In this document: in pieces, positions 7,150 through 8,872 of the stretch
Layout: each line of letters opens with the position of its first letter
Numbering within the stretch: the first letter of the stretch is position 1
From: an uncultured Eubacterium sp.
Lineage (GTDB): Bacteria; Bacillota_A; Clostridia; Lachnospirales; Lachnospiraceae
Length of the DNA: 8,872 nucleotides
Reading direction: 5' to 3'
NCBI GenBank assembly: GCA_948759685.1
Contig: CAQBGY010000122.1
Location: 1 to 8,872, forward strand
The notes under the pieces: model-generated
The model's input: the letters and a program-made list of their open reading frames with translations, nothing else
Databases searched by the model: none
Told to the model about the DNA's origin: nothing
Position numbers and translations under genes: made by a program

Positions 7150-7437
7150 ATGGGCGTATTGCGAATATTTGCTTTGGCAGCCTGCGGTCAGTCTGCTACA
7201 TCTGAAAACCAGGAGGAAATACAGTCTGCCGTGCAGAAGACAGATGAACAGTCGGAAGCGCCTCAGAATGGAGCAGTGGCGGAACAGTTGGAAACGGGAA
7301 AACAGCCGGATACAGAAATGGAAACGGGGCTGTCTGAATCCGTTTCGACAGAGGAACAGGAGGCAGATGTGGATATGACTATGATGAAGCGGATAAACAA
7401 TACATGGTATTGGGAACTGGATAAAATCAGACAGTGA
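7150..7437 (+). pseudogene. Degenerate lipoprotein remnant
   Basis: A 95-residue reading frame begins MGVLRIFALAACGQS. The LAAC lipobox and the following Glu/Gln/Ser/Thr-rich linker (about 14-75) are typical of a Gram-positive lipoprotein. Only 11 residues precede the Cys, with an Arg in the hydrophobic stretch and no normal n-region. An in-frame stop lies just upstream at 7138-7140, and no SD precedes the ATG. No folded domain follows the linker: the frame ends about 20 residues later. It reads as a 5'- and 3'-truncated gene with only the signal end and linker left, possibly of a larger lipoprotein whose catalytic domain was lost. A small expressed peptide cannot be excluded. It lies between the blaI promoter and the mobilization region, so it may mark an insertion junction. 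Confidence 0.5.
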
Positions 7438-7481
7438 CGGACAGGCAAGGTAACAGCGCAACAATGCAGGGTATTAGAATT

Positions 7482-7516
7482 TTGCAGTCTTGGAATTGCG
7501 TTCTTGAAGATTGCAA
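7482..7516. repeat. Hairpin nested in the long inverted repeat
   Basis: TTGCAGTCTT (7482-7491) pairs with AAGATTGCAA (7507-7516) over 10 bp, with one G-T wobble and a 15-nt loop. Confidence 0.6.
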
Positions 7517-7548
7517 GGTTGCAAAAATTATAGACATTGCAATGTTGC
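7510..7548. repeat. 13-bp imperfect direct repeat, iteron-like
   Basis: ATTGCAAGGTTGC (7510-7522) recurs as ATTGCAATGTTGC (7536-7548), with one mismatch and starts 26 bp apart. TTGCA/TTGCG words recur across 7480-7550. Two copies are few for true iterons, but the spacing could suit a protein binding site. Confidence 0.5.
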
Positions 7549-7583
7549 GCTGTTGGGAGAAAGCCGGAAAGCGGCGGTATCAA

Positions 7584-7600
7584 GGCGGCGAAAAGCCGCC
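7584..7600. repeat. GC-rich hairpin, 6-bp stem
   Basis: GGCGGC (7584-7589) and GCCGCC (7595-7600) flank the loop GAAAA. No T tract follows, so it is not an obvious intrinsic terminator. Confidence 0.7.
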
Positions 7601-7601
7601 C

Positions 7602-7638
7602 ACCGTCCGTTAGGACGGTATGCTGTCCAACGGACAGC
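7602..7638. repeat. Two tandem hairpins with an alternative mutually exclusive pairing
   Basis: Hairpin A is ACCGTCC (7602-7608) with GGACGGT (7613-7619), loop GTTA. Hairpin B is GCTGTCC (7622-7628) with GGACAGC (7632-7638), loop AAC. The inner parts can instead pair across: CCGTTAGGAC (7607-7616) with GTCCAACGG (7625-7633), leaving one bulged A. The two folds cannot coexist. Confidence 0.7.
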
Positions 7639-7653
7639 TTGCCCCCGGCAGGG

Positions 7654-7701
7654 CGCAAAGGCACTTTTGATAGAGCGTAGCCTGTCGAAAGTGCTTTTGC
7701 G
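7654..7701. repeat. Long hairpin, 17-bp stem with 14-nt loop
   Basis: CGCAAAGGCACTTTTGA (7654-7670) pairs with 7685-7701 at 15 Watson-Crick positions plus two G-T wobbles. The loop at 7671-7684 is TAGAGCGTAGCCTG. This is the strongest stem in the region and a leading candidate for the relaxase recognition hairpin. Confidence 0.75.
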
Positions 7702-7720
7702 TTACTTTCGGGAAAGTAAC
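7701..7720. repeat. Perfect 9-bp-arm palindrome
   Basis: GTTACTTTC (7701-7709) and GAAAGTAAC (7712-7720) are exact reverse complements around GG. It shares base 7701 with the preceding long hairpin. Confidence 0.8.
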
Positions 7721-7727
7721 AAAGCCT

Positions 7728-7743
7728 TGCGCCTTTCGGCGCA
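7728..7743. repeat. Short hairpin upstream of mob
   Basis: TGCGCC (7728-7733) and GGCGCA (7738-7743) flank the tetraloop TTTC. No run of Ts follows, so termination is unlikely. Confidence 0.65.
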
Positions 7744-7774
7744 GTAAAATTAGCGGCACAAATATATAGAATGT

Positions 7775-7779
7775 GGAGG
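7775..7779 (+). promoter_or_regulatory. Shine-Dalgarno that selects a TTG start for mob
   Basis: GGAGG lies 9 nt before TTG 7789. The in-frame ATG at 7771 precedes this SD and has none of its own. The nearby ATG at 7782 is in another frame and stops after seven codons. Family members begin with Glu-Arg-Thr-Ile-Ser-Gly after the start, matching TTG 7789. Confidence 0.75.
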
Positions 7780-7788
7780 ATATGCCTA

Positions 7789-8872
7789 TTGGAAAGAACG
7801 ATTAGCGGCATGATGGGGAAAGGTTCAGTCAATCACAATACGAGAGCCTTTAGCGCAAAGAATGTAGATAAGGAACGTAGCCGGGATAACGTGGAATTTT
7901 GCCACTCGGATATAAAAGAGGTCTATCATACTCTTTTTGATGAAGCACTGGAACGCTACAACGCAAAGCAGAAACGGAGTGACCGAAAGATTGACGATTA
8001 CTATGAGAAGATACGCCGGGGAAAGCAGGAGAAATTATTTTATGAGGTAATTTTCCAAATCGGCAATAAAGATGATATGAATGTGCAGAGCAATGAGGGG
8101 CAGTTGGCGAAAGAGATTTTAAGTAAGTTTATGGAACAGTTTCAGAAAAGAAATCCGAATTTGTTTGTGTTTTCAAGTCATTTGCACATGGACGAGCAGA
8201 CACCGCACATTCACATTGATTTTGTTCCCTTTATCCGTAACAGCAAGCGTGGACTTGACACGAGAGTTTCCCTCAAAGGCGCATTGTCGGAACAGGGCTT
8301 TAAGGGTGGCGCAAGGGGAATGACGGAATGGAACGAATGGATTGAAGCGGAGAAGCAGGAACTTTCAAAAGTCATGGGGCGGCATGGCGTACAGTGGAAA
8401 CAGTTAGGTACACATAACAAGCATTTGTCCGTACTCGATTTTGAGAAGCAGGAACGGCAGAAAGAGGTTGCAGAACTGGAACAGACAATCTCCGGCAGTA
8501 AAGAGGAATTATCCGATATTCTTCATCGGCAGATAGAAGCAGGACGGGAAACGGAGCAGATACGGAAAGAGGGCGAAGCAATCCGGCAGGAACTTAACAA
8601 AATGGTACAGTCAAAGGAAGTTATGGAGCGCAATATACACACCTATGATGAAGATGCGAAATGGCAGTTGGCAGAGCAGGGGGCATTGATGAGCGCAAAG
8701 AATTATCGGGATAAAAAGGCACTTCCACTTGTGGAGAAATTGAAAGAAGTGGTAAAAAATCTGACTATCAAGTGCGTACAGCTTACGGAGCAGGGCAGGA
8801 AGCTGACCGCCAAAGTGGACGGACAACAAGTACAGATTAGCCGCTTGACGGATAAGGTCATGGAGCAGAGCA
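7789..8872 (+). CDS. MobV (Pre/Mob) family relaxase, 3' end beyond window
   Basis: The first 361 residues of a plasmid-mobilization/recombination protein that nicks one strand at oriT and leads it into a recipient through a conjugation system supplied elsewhere. Motif I is H16-N-T-R19, matching the HNxR motif whose His is the catalytic residue in pMV158 MobM. The metal-binding motif is HLHMDEQTPHIHID at 131-144, with the HxH pair H140/H142. From about residue 215 the sequence turns Glu/Gln/Lys-rich and looks coiled-coil, a usual relaxase C-terminal trait. The start is TTG, chosen for its SD and its fit to the family N-terminus; ATG 7771 and ATG 7810 are alternatives. The hairpin-rich region upstream is its likely substrate. 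The gene has no stop before the right edge. A mobilizable plasmid or integrated element is implied. Confidence 0.92.
   Translation, partial: MERTISGMMGKGSVNHNTRAFSAKNVDKERSRDNVEFCHSDIKEVYHTLFDEALERYNAKQKRSDRKIDDYYEKIRRGKQEKLFYEVIFQIGNKDDMNVQSNEGQLAKEILSKFMEQFQKRNPNLFVFSSHLHMDEQTPHIHIDFVPFIRNSKRGLDTRVSLKGALSEQGFKGGARGMTEWNEWIEAEKQELSKVMGRHGVQWKQLGTHNKHLSVLDFEKQERQKEVAELEQTISGSKEELSDILHRQIEAGRETEQIRKEGEAIRQELNKMVQSKEVMERNIHTYDEDAKWQLAEQGALMSAKNYRDKKALPLVEKLKEVVKNLTIKCVQLTEQGRKLTAKVDGQQVQISRLTDKVMEQS

Larger units (their letters stand above)
7452..7554. repeat. Long-range inverted repeat, 17-nt arms
   Basis: Arms 7452-7468 (AACAGCGCAACAATGCA) and 7538-7554 are reverse complements at 16 of 17 positions, with a 69-nt interior that contains a second hairpin. 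The nested layout resembles an origin or transfer-origin structure. Confidence 0.75.
7438..7788. other. Hairpin-dense noncoding region, candidate oriT/mob control region
   Basis: No gene is supported in these roughly 350 bases. They hold at least six stem-forming inverted repeats plus a long-range one, and the part from about 7560 to 7745 is visibly richer in G+C than the flanking genes. MobV relaxases normally nick an inverted-repeat-rich oriT just upstream of their own gene, and this stretch directly precedes one. The exact nic site cannot be assigned by eye. Open frames crossing the region on both strands look like by-products of the palindromes. No convincing promoter for the mob gene was found. 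Confidence 0.6.

Noticed and set aside
7511..7747. 78-residue + strand open frame in the hairpin region
   Set aside because: Arg/Ala-rich translation of the stem-loops with no SD and no family resemblance.
7749..7810. ATTAGCGGCA direct repeat at 7749-7758 and 7801-7810 as a possible attachment site
   Set aside because: It is only 10 bp, the second copy lies inside conserved mob codons, and no recombinase gene is nearby. Coincidence is likely.
7263..7832. 189-residue open frame on the - strand across the hairpin region
   Set aside because: It runs antisense to the remnant and mob start and through all the palindromes, its composition is unlike a real protein, and no domain is recognisable. 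It is best explained by repeat-driven lack of stops.
1..8872. CRISPR arrays, tRNA or rRNA genes, insertion-sequence transposases
   Set aside because: No regularly spaced repeats, cloverleaf-like sequences, rRNA stretches or transposase motifs were seen on either strand.

Overview
The window looks like a mobile or accessory segment from a low-GC Gram-positive anaerobe, most likely a gut Clostridia/Lachnospiraceae-type bacterium. The reasons are AT-rich genes, strong Shine-Dalgarno sequences, LxxC-type lipoprotein signals, a BlaI/BlaR1 regulatory pair, and a MobV (Pre/Mob) relaxase of the kind common on elements in these bacteria. The taxonomic call is inference; there is no rRNA or housekeeping marker here.

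Left half (1-4757, + strand). Four tightly packed genes read as one operon. The first is the 3' part of a class B penicillin-binding protein whose transpeptidase domain resembles staphylococcal PBP2a (MecA) and enterococcal PBP5. It is cut by the left window edge, so its N-terminus and the operon promoter lie outside. It is followed by three proteins of 424, 429 and 424 residues that are paralogues of one another. The first and third are lipoproteins and the second has an uncleaved N-terminal membrane anchor. Their function is unknown. Gene junctions are a 56-nt overlap, a 3-nt gap and a 7-nt gap.

Middle (4758-7149). An AT-armed stem-loop separates this operon from the convergent blaI-blaR1 operon on the - strand. 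BlaR1 is a full-length membrane beta-lactam sensor with a zinc metalloprotease domain (HELQH) and a penicillin-binding sensor domain (STYK, SVN, KTGT). BlaI is a winged-helix repressor. Upstream of blaI there is a consensus sigma-A-type promoter (TTGACA, 17 nt, TATAAT), with an 18-bp near-palindrome over the -10 box that is probably the BlaI operator.

Right part (7150-8872). This holds a degenerate lipoprotein remnant, then a roughly 350-bp noncoding stretch packed with inverted repeats, probably the oriT/control region of a mobilizable element. The 5' part of a MobV relaxase gene follows, starting at TTG and running off the right edge.

Taken together, a MecA-like PBP, three secreted partner proteins and a BlaI/BlaR1 sensor-repressor pair sit beside a mobilization module, and no beta-lactamase is visible. 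The natural hypothesis is a mec-like, beta-lactam-inducible cell-wall protection cassette with a novel lipoprotein component. The window does not show the PBP operon's promoter, so control of that operon by BlaI is inferred, not seen.
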